64,000 nucleotides of DNA, from assembly GCF_024679095.1 (NCBI RefSeq), contig NC_066517.1, forward strand, positions 22,322,540-22,386,539. The letters are read 5' to 3'. The notes beneath the pieces are model-generated. The model was not told the origin of the DNA, did not search any database, and saw only the letters and a program-made list of their open reading frames with translations. Shown piece by piece: positions 47,150 to 57,479 of the stretch. The translations under genes and the position numbers were made by a program. Numbering within the stretch: the first letter of the stretch is position 1; every line of letters begins with the position of its first letter. This DNA is from Eriocheir sinensis (taxonomy: Eukaryota; Arthropoda; Malacostraca; Decapoda; Varunidae).

Positions 47150-47368
47150 CATCTCATAACGACTAACAGCACCCCGGGTCACCCCCCTCACCTCATCACC
47201 TCACCTGCCCCCCCTGTCCACCTCAGCACTAATTACCGTGGGAGGCAGGACACACGCGGCAGGTTAATGAGGCAGGTAGCAGGGAGACAGGTGTGGGGCA
47301 TGGCAGGTGTATATTGTAGAGGCTGAACAGGTGTGTGGGAACGTAGCTCACCTGATGGAAGTGTGTAA
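47150..47368. other. Non-repetitive interval rich in CACCTG/CAGGTG
   Basis: Several CACCT and AGGTG words (E-box-like CACCTG/CAGGTG at about 47204, 47290, 47303, 47328 and 47349). No gene is recognised. Regulatory function is only a possibility. Confidence 0.3.
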
Positions 47369-47369
47369 C

Positions 47370-47419
<50 letters not shown>

Positions 47420-47508
47420 GATAGAGTACTTAGAAACATGGAAGCAGACACGAGTAGGCAAGAGAGATCGTTGGTTTATGATTACTCTGCTAATAAAAGT
47501 GATTTCAT

Positions 47509-47539
<31 letters not shown>

Positions 47540-47640
47540 GACAACTACGACTACTACTACTCCTACCACCACCAATATCACTACTACTACTACAACTACT
47601 ATTACTACTACTACCATTACAATCCTCCCTATCAACCTAA
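47369..47640. repeat. (GAT)n and (ACT)n tracts
   Basis: GAT at 47370-47418; ACT/ACG/ACC triplets at 47510-47620. Confidence 0.93.
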
Positions 47641-47689
47641 CTTTCTCTCCCCCCTATCTACCTCTCCCCCTCTCCCTCCCTCCCCTCCT

Positions 47690-48050
47690 CCACAAGTGTT
47701 GCATGTGTTGACAGGGAACACAGCAACACAAACACGCCTTCCAACATACATGCGGGCCAGCCAGCCGTGAAGAGCAGCGCAACACAAGTCTGGCAACACT
47801 GGCGTCTGACTCAGCACAGAGGCGAGGCTGGCTGAACCGCTTTTTACTGTATCACTTCTCGGTGTGTTGGTGTGTAACTGTGTGTGTTTTCTTTATTAAT
47901 TATATTTATTTTCCTATTTAATCATGTACTATTTTTTTTTTATATGTAAGTGATGGTGTTGAGTGAATGTCCAAATTACTTGTTATTAATGTATGGACAT
48001 CTTTATTATATTTCGTTTTGCCGCTATAATTCGTGTGATTGAGGAAATAT
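47690..48050. other. Non-repetitive interval
   Basis: 47690-47850 is balanced in composition and rich in AACAC words; 47880-48040 is T-rich. No gene is recognised. Confidence 0.5.
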
Positions 48051-48054
48051 AGGA

Positions 48055-48225
48055 AGAAGAAGTGGAGGAGGAGGAGGAAAGAAAGGGGAGGAGAAGGGGG
48101 AAGAAAGAGGTGTTGGTAGTAGGGTAGAAGGAGGAAAAGGAAGAAGAAAACAAACTAATCAGAATAAAAAAAGGAGGAAGACAAAGTGAAGGAAGAAAAG
48201 ACTAAAAAAAAAAAAGCATGAGGAC

Positions 48226-48273
<48 letters not shown>

Positions 48274-48359
48274 AAAGAGTAGCAAGTATGTGGAAGTTCT
48301 TGCTAATATAATCAAATTCTGGAGCGAAGGGAAAACGGAGAAGAAAGGAAGGGAGTTAA

Positions 48360-48412
<53 letters not shown>
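48055..48412. repeat. Purine run, (AC)n and (GA)n
   Basis: A/G-rich to 48215, AC at 48229-48269, GA at 48365-48412. Confidence 0.93.
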
Positions 48413-48415
<3 letters not shown>

Positions 48416-48590
48416 ATGTTCAGTTTTTCAGTACATATAAAAAATAAAAAAGTCTCATTCCTATTCTTGTTCCATAATTCTCGTTCGGTTTATACGGCGC
48501 AAAAAATACGTGACTCAATTTCCGTCATTCATTTTGTATCAAACCATTTCAGGGAATTATTAGCATTTGTTATTTGTTGGCCGGAGCGCT
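48413..48590. other. Non-repetitive interval
   Basis: AT-rich mixed sequence. No gene is recognised. Confidence 0.5.
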
Positions 48591-48640
48591 CTCTCTCTCT
48601 CTCTCTCTGACTCACTCTCACTCACTCTCACTCACACACA

Positions 48641-48686
<46 letters not shown>

Positions 48687-48832
48687 AGGAAAGTAAAAAG
48701 AAAGAAAAACATTAAAGAAAGCCTATCAAGCAAAAATATCCTTTATAAACACCAGTAATGTTTTTCAAATATAGTCAATTTAGGTACAACGGAAGCTGAC
48801 TTGTAAATGATTAAGTAAGGGAATGGACTAAA

Positions 48833-48910
<78 letters not shown>

Positions 48911-49010
48911 ACAGTAATTAAAGGAACAAGCTACTTTAAATGAGAGGACAGGAGCAGGAGGAGGAGGAGGAGGAGAAGGAGGCGGAGGAGGAGGAGGAGG
49001 AGGAAGAGAG
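48591..49010. repeat. (TC)n-(AC)n, (GA)n and (GGA)n tracts
   Basis: TC then CACT then AC at 48591-48684, GA at 48838-48908, GGA at 48956-49010. 48685-48837 is unique. Confidence 0.94.
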
Positions 49011-49164
49011 GACATAAGGGGTAATGGGAAGGACATGAATTCAGCGTAATGGGGGATTCAATTTGATTTACAAGGAAGGAAATGGTGTGGCTTTCCCTTA
49101 GAGATTAGGGAGGGGAGACCTACAGACACACTCCCCTTCCTTCTCCAAGCCCTGGGACCAAATT

Positions 49165-49565
49165 CTGAAACGCTTCGCTGCTCACACACTCACTGGGTTT
49201 TCGTAGGGGTTTGCGGCATTTCCAAGGGTAGTTAGGTTAGGTTAGGTTTGCTTAGGTTAGGTTAGGTTAGGTTAGGTTAGGTTAGGTTTGTTTAGGTTAG
49301 GTTTGTTTAGGTTAGATTTGCTTAGGTTAGGTTAGGTTTGTTTAGGTTAGGTTAGGTTTGTTTAGGTTAGGTTAGGTTAGGTTAGGTTAGGTTAGGTTAG
49401 GTTTGTTTAGGTTAGGTTAGGTTAGGTTAGGTTGACCCTGATAGTAGTTAGACCCTTCTTCTATACCATGAACTTAAAAACCACACCCATTAGAACCCGG
49501 TCAATCTCCTTACTGGTGTTTGGAAATGGTTGACGTGAAAATGGAAGGGTTTGAGGATACCGACC
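49165..49565 (+). repeat. Family D copy 3, split by a TTAGG array
   Basis: The left part ends GGCATTTCCAAGGGTAG and the right part starts GACCCTGATAGTAG, continuing through ACCATGAAC and TGGAAATGG(T/C)TGA as in copy 2. The two parts bracket 49231-49433. Confidence 0.8.
49231..49433 (+). repeat. Interstitial telomere-type (TTAGG)n array
   Basis: About 200 bp of TTAGG pentamers with roughly seven interspersed TTTGTTTAGG or TTTGCTTAGG variants. TTAGG is the ancestral arthropod telomeric repeat. The array stands in place of the TTAT seen at the same point of family D copy 2. Confidence 0.95.
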
Positions 49566-49594
49566 GTGTTCTGTTCACCTTACCAGTCCTTTCC

Positions 49595-49636
<42 letters not shown>

Positions 49637-49817
49637 GCCTCGCATCTCTACCCTCCTCTCCTCCTTCCCCTTCTTCCTTCCATAACCATTCCATATCAAG
49701 TTCACACAACCGAGCCTCTCTCTCTCTCCTGAACTGTCCTTTCGTGTTCTCTTCGCTTCCGTTAATTCATCTTCACTTCCACTACGAACCATACCGATAA
49801 ATTCTTACTCAGTTAAT

Positions 49818-49851
<34 letters not shown>

Positions 49852-49937
49852 GCTTCTGCTGGTATTACTGTTTCTGCTTCTGCTATTCCTACTAACACTA
49901 TACCAGCTTCAACACCTCCATGAGACCAAATCAATAC

Positions 49938-49939
<2 letters not shown>
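49566..49939. repeat. (TC)n, mixed DNA and (ACT)n
   Basis: TC at 49600-49632, TCTC run 49716-49730, ACT at 49817-49852. No gene is seen. Confidence 0.85.
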
Positions 49940-50008
<69 letters not shown>

Positions 50009-50081
50009 GGTGTTTCATTCATTCTCCTCTTCCTCTCCATTACTTATTGCTCAACCTGTCTATCTGTCTGTCTGTATGTCC

Positions 50082-50125
<44 letters not shown>

Positions 50126-50345
50126 CTTACTTTTTCTTTCTCTTCCTCTTCCTCTTTCTACATTATATCATCACCACCATCATCATCACCATCACCATCA
50201 TCACCACCATCATCACAAAAAAGCATCCTATCTTCATCAGACCCACCACCACCATCACCACCACCTAGCCTATTTCCACCAACACCACCACCATCATCAT
50301 CACCACCACCACCACCAATCACACGAGAGAAACAAAAGAGCCCAA
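49940..50345. repeat. (GT)n, (TC)n and (CAC/CAT)n tracts
   Basis: GT at 49940-49999, TC at 50083-50124, CAC/CAT at 50168-50216 and 50244-50318. Confidence 0.95.
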
Positions 50346-50791
50346 CACCCTTATGTCCATGACTATTAATGGATTGGTTAATAACGAATCGAGGGTAAAT
50401 TAGAGGTAGGTTAGATGGAAGGTAGAGGTAGGTATGTAGGTACGAAGGTTAGTAGATAGGGTGATTGGTAAGTAGGTAGACAGTTAGGTAGATAAAGGAG
50501 AAGGAAAGGAAAGGAAAAAAGGAGTCAGAGGAAAAAAGAAGAGGAAGAGGAAGAGGCAGACGAGGGAGAGTAAAATAGTAGACAGGGAGAGGAGGGAAGG
50601 GAGGGAAGTAAAGAGAGAGAGGAGAGGAAATACGATGACTGGGAAATAGTTGGAGGGGAAGATAATGGAGGGAGAGAGAAGAGGAGGAGGAGGAAGAGGA
50701 GAGAAAAAGCCAGGAGGAGGGTGAGAGGGAGGAGAGAGGGAAATGGAGGAGATGATGACAGACTGGGATGTGAAATATGTATGAAATAACC

Positions 50792-50792
<1 letters not shown>
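50346..50792. repeat. GGTAGGTA words then purine block
   Basis: GTAGGTA-type repeats at 50395-50495, then A/G-rich DNA to 50760. Confidence 0.75.

Positions 50793-50857
<65 letters not shown>
50793..50857. repeat. (GA)n microsatellite
   Basis: About 65 bp of GA. Confidence 0.97.
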
Positions 50858-50861
<4 letters not shown>

Positions 50862-51326
50862 CCTACACAAATAACAAAATTCACCCGGTTTTAATAGTCC
50901 TCCGTGAAATAACAATAATAAAATAAAGCCGGTCATCAAAATAGAAAATGGGAAACAAAAATTGAAAGAAAACGAGGAACCTGACTACTACTACTACTAC
51001 TACCATTTCCATTACCTAAGAGAGAGAGAGAGAGTGTCCGAGCCATCTATAGAGAAAGTCGCAATCGTTACACAAGTTGCAGGTTGACACAAAGGCTTAA
51101 ATTCTCTCTCTCCTTCCTCCTCTCTCTCTCCTCTCCTCTCCCTCTCCCTCCCTCTCCCCTCCCTCTCCCAGGTGGATGTACATGTAAATGCTTCGTGTAC
51201 CTGCAAACTGTGGAATCCAGGTGACCAAACTTTGCCTTTCCCGCCCTTGCCCCGGTAACCATTAATTCAGGATGCTGACTTGCTCTTAACGCTGACAGAC
51301 AGGCCACGTACATGTTCTGTCCGTAT
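50858..51326. other. Mixed interval with short (ACT)n, (GA)n and CTC runs
   Basis: ACT at 50984-51002, GA at 51019-51034, pyrimidines 51100-51170. No gene is recognised. Confidence 0.5.
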
Positions 51327-51615
51327 GACCATTTCCCTTCCTTTTCACTCTTATCATCATATCAACTATTATTTTCCCCGATGTACACCCTTCATTATTA
51401 TTATTAAAGAACAGATTCATCCCCATTTCAATAGTCATCAACAATATACCATTAGCACAACCATCATCATCACCATTTCCCTTCCTTTTCACTCTTATCA
51501 TCATTTTAACTATTATTTTCCCCGATGTAAACCGTTCATTATTATTATTAAAAAACACAATCATCCCCATTTCAATACACAATCATCAACAATAAGCCAT
51601 TAGCACAACCATCAT
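51327..51615 (+). repeat. 144-bp direct duplication
   Basis: ACCATTTCCCTTCCTTTTCA begins copies at 51328 and 51472. Both continue through CGATGTA, TTCATTATTATTATTAAA and CATTAGCACAACCATCAT. Confidence 0.93.
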
Positions 51616-51957
51616 TACCACCATTCAAATACTTCACAAAAAAGGGCATCAATAATTTAACAGGTTTGCGTTGCTGTTCGTCCACCGCTCTTCAATATTC
51701 AAGAGGACAGACAGACGGGCGGCCTACCAGAGCTATAGTCCAGCACTTAAAAGAAATAAAAACAAACAAAATATTCCCCTCTCCCCCTTGTCCCCACACC
51801 TGTACTCACCACCACGCCTCTCCGGCCGCCCCATCACCACACCTGCCGTTAATCACCTCAGCTTCGTGACACTTACCTGTGGGGAAGAGAGAAAGGTGAG
51901 GGATTAGTCATGATGCAACAGATTACATGCTCGAATGGGAGTGACAGAGTGGGGTGG

Positions 51958-51961
<4 letters not shown>
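51616..51961. other. Non-repetitive interval
   Basis: Balanced composition. Two overlapping short frames at 51666-51907 have no recognisable domain. Confidence 0.45.
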
Positions 51962-51995
<34 letters not shown>

Positions 51996-52243
51996 TGTAT
52001 GTGTGTGTGTTTGTGTGTTGTCAGGTGGATGTACCGATCAGTTCAGAACAATATCTTCGCAGAATTCAAGTTGAACATTCTGTCACCACCACTACCACCA
52101 CCACCAACATCAACAACAACAACAACAACCATTCCCACTAACAGCAATGCCATCTACTCCTCTATCATTCATTCTTTCCCAAATTCTCCCAAATTAATGA
52201 AAGAAAAAAAACGAATCCAGACATACCATCAAGGTGATATACC

Positions 52244-52278
<35 letters not shown>

Positions 52279-52380
52279 CATGAGGCGTATGAACTGTAAA
52301 ATGAAGGGTGATTCCTCCCCCCCCCCAAAAAAAAAAGGAGGACAAGAAGTAAACCACCATTTCTCAAGAGGTCAATGAAC

Positions 52381-52426
<46 letters not shown>

Positions 52427-52470
52427 GGTAAGCATGAGGTGAGAATATCCGTCCTAAATAATAACTAGAA

Positions 52471-52531
<61 letters not shown>
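51962..52531. repeat. (GT)n and four (AC)n/(CCA)n tracts
   Basis: GT at 51962-52018 (interrupted), ACC/AAC at 52085-52135, AC at 52243-52277, 52382-52422 and 52473-52530. A poly(C)-poly(A) junction lies at 52317-52337. Confidence 0.94.
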
Positions 52532-52532
<1 letters not shown>

Positions 52533-52710
52533 GCACCCACACTTTTGCATCGAGGGCGGTGGTGGTTGGGGGCAATAAAGTGGCAGGAAATTGTTGGTTG
52601 GCGTTGAGTTGTGTTTGCTGCTACCATTAAGGGAGAGCTGGAGCGAGCGGGCCCGGGCGAGATACAGACAGACGCAGACACAAACATTCACACACGCATG
52701 CAAACTGGTG
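52532..52710. other. Non-repetitive interval
   Basis: Balanced sequence. No gene is recognised. Confidence 0.5.
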
Positions 52711-53820
52711 CAGGTAACTCTCATTTCCCACCAGCGTACCTCTCCTCTCTCATTTCCCTCTCCCTTTTTTTTTCATTTCCCACCAGCGTACCTCTCCTCT
52801 CTCATTTCCCTCTCCCTTTTTTTCCTTCTCATTTCCCTAATCCATTTTCTATCCTTCCCGTTCCCCATCCCATTTTCTCCTTTCTCATTTTCCCTAACAC
52901 ACGTACAGCGCAGGTAACTCTCATTTCCCACCAGCGTACCTCTCCTCTCTCATTTCCCTTTCCCTTTTTTTTTTCCTTCTCATTTCCCTAACCCATTTTC
53001 TATCCTTCACGTTCCCCATACCCTTTATTTTCCTTTCTCATCTTCCCAAACACAAGTACAGCCTTTCCCTTAACTTATCACTGTTTCCTCCTTTTTCCTT
53101 TTCCCAACACATCACCTTTCTAAATTTCCTCTCCTTTTTTTTCTCCTTCTTATTTCCCTAACACATTTACTACTCTTCCACCTTTCCCTTTTCTCCTTTC
53201 TCATATCCCCCGACATTCAACCCTTCCCATTCCCTGATCTTCCTTCTCCTTTCTTTAATTTTCCATTCTCACATTCCCAAGCTCAAAACCTTTTCCATAT
53301 TCCCTCTCCCTCCTCAACCCAACTTACCACACTTTCCATTTTCCCTCCTCTTCTTAATCTTTTCCTCCTTCCCCTTTTCTCCTTTCTCATATCCCTCGAC
53401 ACACAATCCTTCGCATTCCCTGATCTTCCTCCTCCTTTCTCAAATTTTCCAGGCTCACATTCCCCTACTTTCTCCTTCCCCAAACTCACTTCCCTTTCTT
53501 TTTTATCCTTTCCCTCCTTCACATTACTCCTTTCTCATATCCCACTGCATACAACCCTTCGCATTCCCTCATCTTCCTCATTTCTCTCATTCTTAGTTCT
53601 CATATCGCACACACCACTCCTCCCATATCCCCCCTTCCTCCTCCTTCCCCCAACTTACCACAAACTTCCCTATTCTTTTTAATCCATTCCCCCCCCCCCT
53701 TCACATTACTCCTTTCTCATATCCTCGACATACAACCCTTCGCATTCCCTCATCTTCTCTCATATCGCAAACTCACCACTCTTCCCATATTCTATCCTGT
53801 CCTACCACACGTATAGATCA
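52711..53820 (+). repeat. Pyrimidine block with a 200-bp tandem unit
   Basis: CAGGTAACTCTCATTTCCCA at 52711 and 52911 defines a 200-bp unit, with a nested ~62-bp duplication of TTTCCCACCAGCGTACCTCT at 52726 and 52778. Looser repeats of TTCGCATTCCCTGATCTTCC type continue to 53800. Confidence 0.85.
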
Positions 53821-53935
53821 CTAGTAGCGGTAGTAAACAGACACCCTCGCCACAAACCGATAGGTCTTCTGGTGTCTGTTCTTCCTATGTATTCCTATGT
53901 ATTCCTCCTCCTCCTCCTCCTCCTCCTCCTCCTTA
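53821..53935. other. Short unique segment and (CTC)n
   Basis: Contains ATGTATTCCT twice, then CTC at 53905-53932. Confidence 0.6.
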
Positions 53936-54067
53936 ATTTAATCTCAATCCTACGCTGTATCTGCCACGTCCTGCAACTTGGGATCAACTTAATGCTATTC
54001 TTTTCGACAGCACGAGGGACATTTACCAAGAGAAGCGAATAAAACGTGATTCCTTCCCCACACTTAC

Positions 54068-54249
54068 ACGGAGAGGAAGTTGGGTGACGGGGGCAACTTG
54101 GAGCACCTGCCAGCCGCGTATGGGGGCGTGGGCAGGCCGAGGGAGGTCTGTCTTCGCGTTGAGCCCATCCTGCCGGGCGCGGGGCCGTACCGTGAGTAGG
54201 CCAGCTCACGGGGCGCCCGCTGATCCCCCTCCACCTGCGGCCTCCTCAC
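54068..54249 (-). CDS. Candidate internal protein-coding exon, unassigned
   Basis: On the minus strand, 182 GC-rich bases stay open in one frame (60 codons plus two bases). They are flanked by a consensus donor (GTAAGTG, 54061-54067) and an AG at the upstream end (ATCAG, 54250-54254). The peptide is basic and proline-containing and, unlike almost everything else here, is not low complexity. It includes RRPQVEGDQRAPRELAYSRY, RRQTSLGLPTPPY and KLPPSPNF. RRQTS fits a basophilic kinase site and KLPPSP a proline-rich ligand; both are weak motifs. The stop just past the donor fits an exon end. Weak point: the upstream side is (GGT)n-rich, not pyrimidine-rich, so the 5' boundary is uncertain. I do not recognise the family. 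It would be one exon of a gene whose other exons lie outside, or are too short to see. Confidence 0.4.
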
Positions 54250-54254
54250 CTGAT

Positions 54255-54360
54255 CCACCATCAACACTACCACAACCACCACCACTACCACTAACCCTCA
54301 CCACCACCACCACCACCACACACTTGCGCACATCATCACCATTTTATGTTGCACTCTGAG
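54255..54360. repeat. (CCA/CAC)n run
   Basis: CAC/ACT triplets to 54322, then a short unique stretch. Confidence 0.85.
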
Positions 54361-54720
54361 GCTCAGCACTTCACTGGTTTGTTTGTTTTTTTCTTATTTG
54401 TTTTCTTGAATTTATTCCTCTTTCTCTTTTCTTGTTTTCTATTAATTTGAAACACTGAACAACTTTTTTTTCTCTCCTTTTCCTCTTTTTTCTCTTACTT
54501 TTTTTTCTAACTCTCTCCTTTCGAACTTTCTTTCCTTTCCTCTTTTATCTCTTTTCCTCCTTAACTCCTACACTTTTATGCCCTTTTCTCTATCTCTTGC
54601 TCTCGTTCTCTCTCTTTCTCTCCTTCTTAACTCTTACACTTTTCTCTCTCCCTCCTCCCTTCAATCCATCCCTTGCGCCTTTTTCTCTCCTCCTCTCTCA
54701 CTCTTTCTCTCTAACCTGGG
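54361..54720. repeat. T-rich pyrimidine block
   Basis: TTTTCTC/TTTCC low complexity. No gene is seen. Confidence 0.8.
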
Positions 54721-54925
54721 GCACTTTGCACTCAACGAAGGTAGCTTTCTGTGGCACCTTCAGGAACAGCCGGGGACAGAGGGGGGCGGAAGGGGGGTGG
54801 GGGGTCAGAGGGGGGGGTGATAGTTCAAAGCCACGGAGGTTCAAACAGTCAGAACCACTTTCACCTTCTCACCCCGATACTGACTTTCTCCATTACCTTT
54901 CTGTGGCTTTCCCTCTCTGTCTCTC
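54721..54925. other. Mixed interval with a G-rich run
   Basis: GGGG-rich 54775-54822. No gene is recognised. Confidence 0.5.
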
Positions 54926-55345
54926 TCTCTCTCTCTTTCCCTTCACTCCTTCTCTCTTCCTCTTCCTCCCTCAAGCCGGGAAATACACACTCAAGCTGCT
55001 GTTCGTATTCTCTTCCCTCCTTTCTTTTCGTTTTTTTTTTTCTTTTACTTCAATCTTACTTTTCCTCTCTTTTGTGATATTCCTTTTTTTACTTTTTTTG
55101 TCTTCTGGTTTTAATCGTACTTTTCTCTGTCTCTCTTTTCCTCTCTTTTGTGATATTACTTTTTCAACTTTTTTTTTGTCTTCTGGTTTTAATCGTCCAT
55201 TTCTCTGTCTCTCTTTTCCTCTCTTTTGTGATATTCCTTTTTCTTTATTTTTTGTCTCCTTGTTTCAGTTATTTTCCCTTCTCTTCCGTTCTCCGTTCTT
55301 CCCTTTTTTTTCTTTTACATCTTTCTTAATCTTTCTCTTTTCTAG
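54926..55345 (+). repeat. ~77-bp pyrimidine tandem repeat
   Basis: TTTGTGATATT at about 55070, 55147 and 55225. Units share TTGTCTTCTGGTTTTAATCG and CTCTTTTCCTCTC. Confidence 0.85.
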
Positions 55346-55501
55346 ACCAGGTAATAAGTACACCTGATAAAGAGTATTTCTATATTATGTTTTATCCTTA
55401 GTTAGCAAGTCACTTCATTATCTTCTGTTCTATAATATAGTTTCCTCGCTTCTCTATCTTTTTTTTTCTACACTAGGTAACAAAAAGATGTATGAAATTG
55501 C

Positions 55502-55540
<39 letters not shown>

Positions 55541-55650
55541 TTCCCTTCCCTTTCCCACACACGAGATTAATACCAAAGCCAGTTGATTCTAAGCCCCTCA
55601 AAAAGAGTATAACTTCCCTTGTAGTATTATTTAGCGTTTCGTAAAGACTA
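55346..55650. other. AT-rich interval with (TC)n
   Basis: TC at 55503-55536, otherwise unique. No gene is seen. Confidence 0.6.
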
Positions 55651-55714
55651 TGGTTGGTGTTCCCAGACGCCTCCAGCTCCTACATCAAACTATTCCCAAG
55701 AACCGAAAAGGAGA

Positions 55715-55935
55715 TTGATAGGGTTCTCCTGCGTGTTGCTTTAGGTTCATGGTACAGAGGAAGGGTCAGACCGTCACACTACCACCCAGCGTTGCCAGAA
55801 GGTTCATGGTACAGAGGAAGGGTCAGACCGTCACACTACCACCCAGCGTTGCCAGATTGGGTTCTCCTGCGTGTTGCTTAGGTTCATGGTACAGAGGAAG
55901 AGTCAGACCGTCAGACTACCACCCAGCGTTGCCAG
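55715..55935 (+). repeat. 57-bp/80-bp minisatellite
   Basis: GGTTCATGGTACAGAGGAAG at 55744, 55801 and 55881. The third spacing (80 bp) includes a copy of GGGTTCTCCTGCGTGTTGCT, also found at 55719. Each unit ends CCCAGCGTTGCCAGA, which resembles the family C terminus. Confidence 0.9.
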
Positions 55936-55999
55936 ATTGCCTTACTCAACCTCTTCTTTATATCCAAAAACAGTCTCCTACACCCAAATAAACCCTATA

Positions 56000-56147
56000 C
56001 TCTCGCCTGCGCCAGAACGGGCTGGGCCGACCATCAGGCCCCACCTGGAAGAAGCCTTGGGCCGACCATCAGGCCCCACCGGGAAGATGCCTACCGGCGC
56101 AATAGGCAACGACGTAAAAAAAAAAAAATAAATAAAAAAAAAAATAA
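56000..56147 (+). mobile_element. Poly(A)-tailed retroelement-like fragment
   Basis: GGGCCGACCATCAGGCCCCACC occurs twice (from about 56021 and 56059), then CTACCGGCGCAATAGGCAACGACGT and a 31-bp A-rich tail (56116-56146). An A-tail after a GC-rich body suggests a SINE or other retroposed 3' end. Confidence 0.5.
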
Positions 56148-56149
56148 CG

Positions 56150-56257
56150 AGGCATTTATAGTTATCATTACAATCGTTATTTCCTAATGTCTTTTGGGGA
56201 TCGTCAAGTATTAAAAATTAGTAAACATGATACCCTCAAGTACAACAATCTGGCAAC
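56150..56257 (+). mobile_element. Family C copy 4 (right part)
   Basis: Ends with GTACAACAATCTGGCAAC at 56240-56257, the inverted form of the family terminus. The left end is lost at the poly(A) junction. Confidence 0.55.
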
Positions 56258-56261
56258 GGTC

Positions 56262-56345
56262 CTACCACCAGTCATAAGACTACCCCTGGAAATGCCCACA
56301 ACTCCTACGAAAGAATTGTCAAATATGTGTGTCTGGGCGGCATAA
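56262..56345 (-). repeat. Family D copy 4 (truncated)
   Basis: On the minus strand it reads ATTTGACAATTCTTTCGTAG, GCATTTCCAGGGGTAGTCTT, then joins family C copy 4. Confidence 0.7.
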
Positions 56346-56394
56346 GGTTTAAGAACACAGCCCTGTATTCACTGAGACTTTAGCTAGCATTATT

Positions 56395-56556
56395 AACCCG
56401 GTAGCAGCGACGGGCCAAATTTGTGGCTTTTCCGTGTACCAACGATGGGCCAAATTTCTGCCATGCATAAACTGATCACATATGCGTTGATATATATTAT
56501 GAAATGGTTTGCGTGAGTGATTATTTTTTCTCTTTATTTTGCTTAGAGGGGCCTTT
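56395..56556 (-). repeat. Family B copy 3 (about 1.7 units of 35 bp)
   Basis: Inverted relative to copy 1. Starts TTAACCCGGTAGCAGCGACG, then the 35-bp unit and the leader with ATATATTATGAAATGGTTTG and CTTAGAGGGG. Confidence 0.8.
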
Positions 56557-57137
56557 AACCTAACCTAACGTAACCTAACTTAACCTAACCTAACCTAGCC
56601 TGACCTAACCTAACAAACATGACCCCCGCAGCTACCGGGTTAAGCATAACCTGACCCAAACCTAACATAACCTTAACCTAGCCCTAACCAAACCCAAACC
56701 TAACATAGCCTTAACCTGACCCAAACCTAACATAACCTTAATCTAACCCAAACCTATCATAATCTTAACCTAACCCAAACCTAACATAACCTTAACCTAT
56801 CCTTAACCTAACCCAAACCTAACATAACCTTAACCAAACCTAACCTAACCCAAACCTAACCCAAACCTATCCCAAACCATACCTAACCCAAAACTAACCC
56901 AAACTTAACATAACCTTAACTTAACCCAAACCTAAACCTAACCTAACCCAAACCTAACCTAACCTAACCTAACCTAAACCTAACCTAACCCAAACCTAAC
57001 CTTAACCTAAACTTAACCTAACCTAAACCTAACCTAACCCAAACCTAACCTAACCCAAACCTAACCTAACCTAACCTAAACCTAACCTAACCCAAACCTA
57101 ACCTAACCTAACCTAACCTAACCCAAACCTAACCCAA
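56557..57137. repeat. Degenerate (CCTAA)n telomere-type tract, ~580 bp
   Basis: CCTAA pentamers mixed with CCCAAA, CATAAC and CTTAAC variants, reading TTAGG on the minus strand. A short piece of the family B end (CAGCTACCGGGTTAAGCAT, 56629-56647) interrupts it near the left side. Confidence 0.9.
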
Positions 57138-57158
57138 TCAGTTCGCCTCAGTTCCAGC

Positions 57159-57207
57159 GTTACCAGATTATCATATTCAGAACACCGTATTTTCCGGTTT
57201 CTGACCC
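57159..57207 (+). mobile_element. Family C copy 5 (left end)
   Basis: GTTACCAGATTATCATATTC then CGTATTTTCCGGTTTCTGACC, matching 4154-4206. The unit is cut off where family A begins. Confidence 0.55.
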
Positions 57208-57216
57208 GTGACAATT

Positions 57217-57371
57217 TTTTTTTTTTTTTACAACAAAGGAGACAGCTCAAGGGCACACACAAAAAAAGGAAACAACAATAAAAAATCCCACTACTCGCTG
57301 CTCCTAAAAAGACTCCAAGGAGATGGCCGAAAGAGAGGTCAATTTCGGGAGGAGAGGTGTCCTGATACCTT
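57217..57371 (+). mobile_element. Family A copy 5 (long form)
   Basis: T-run, TTTACAACAAAGGAGACAGC, CTCAAGGGCACA, A-rich stretch, then CTCCTAAAAAGACTCC and the 70-bp extension shared with 33064-33209, ending GTCCTGATACC. Confidence 0.8.
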
Positions 57372-57470
57372 GCAGAAAAACATCGAACCTAACATAACCC
57401 AAACCTAACATAACCCAAACCTAACCCAAACCTAACCCAAACCTAACCTAACCTAACCCTAACCTAACCT
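57372..57470. repeat. Second short (CCTAA)n-like tract
   Basis: CCTAACCCAAA and CCTAACATAACC words from 57388 to 57468, resuming after family A. Confidence 0.85.
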
Positions 57471-57479
57471 TCTGCATCT

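Noticed and set aside
47150..47368. E-box enhancer cluster
   Set aside because: Several CACCTG/CAGGTG words are present, but this hexamer is common and there is no supporting gene nearby.
50168..50318. Histidine-rich metal-binding peptide
   Set aside because: Frame choice over a (CAC/CAT)n microsatellite; other frames give Ser/Pro or Thr/Ile runs equally.
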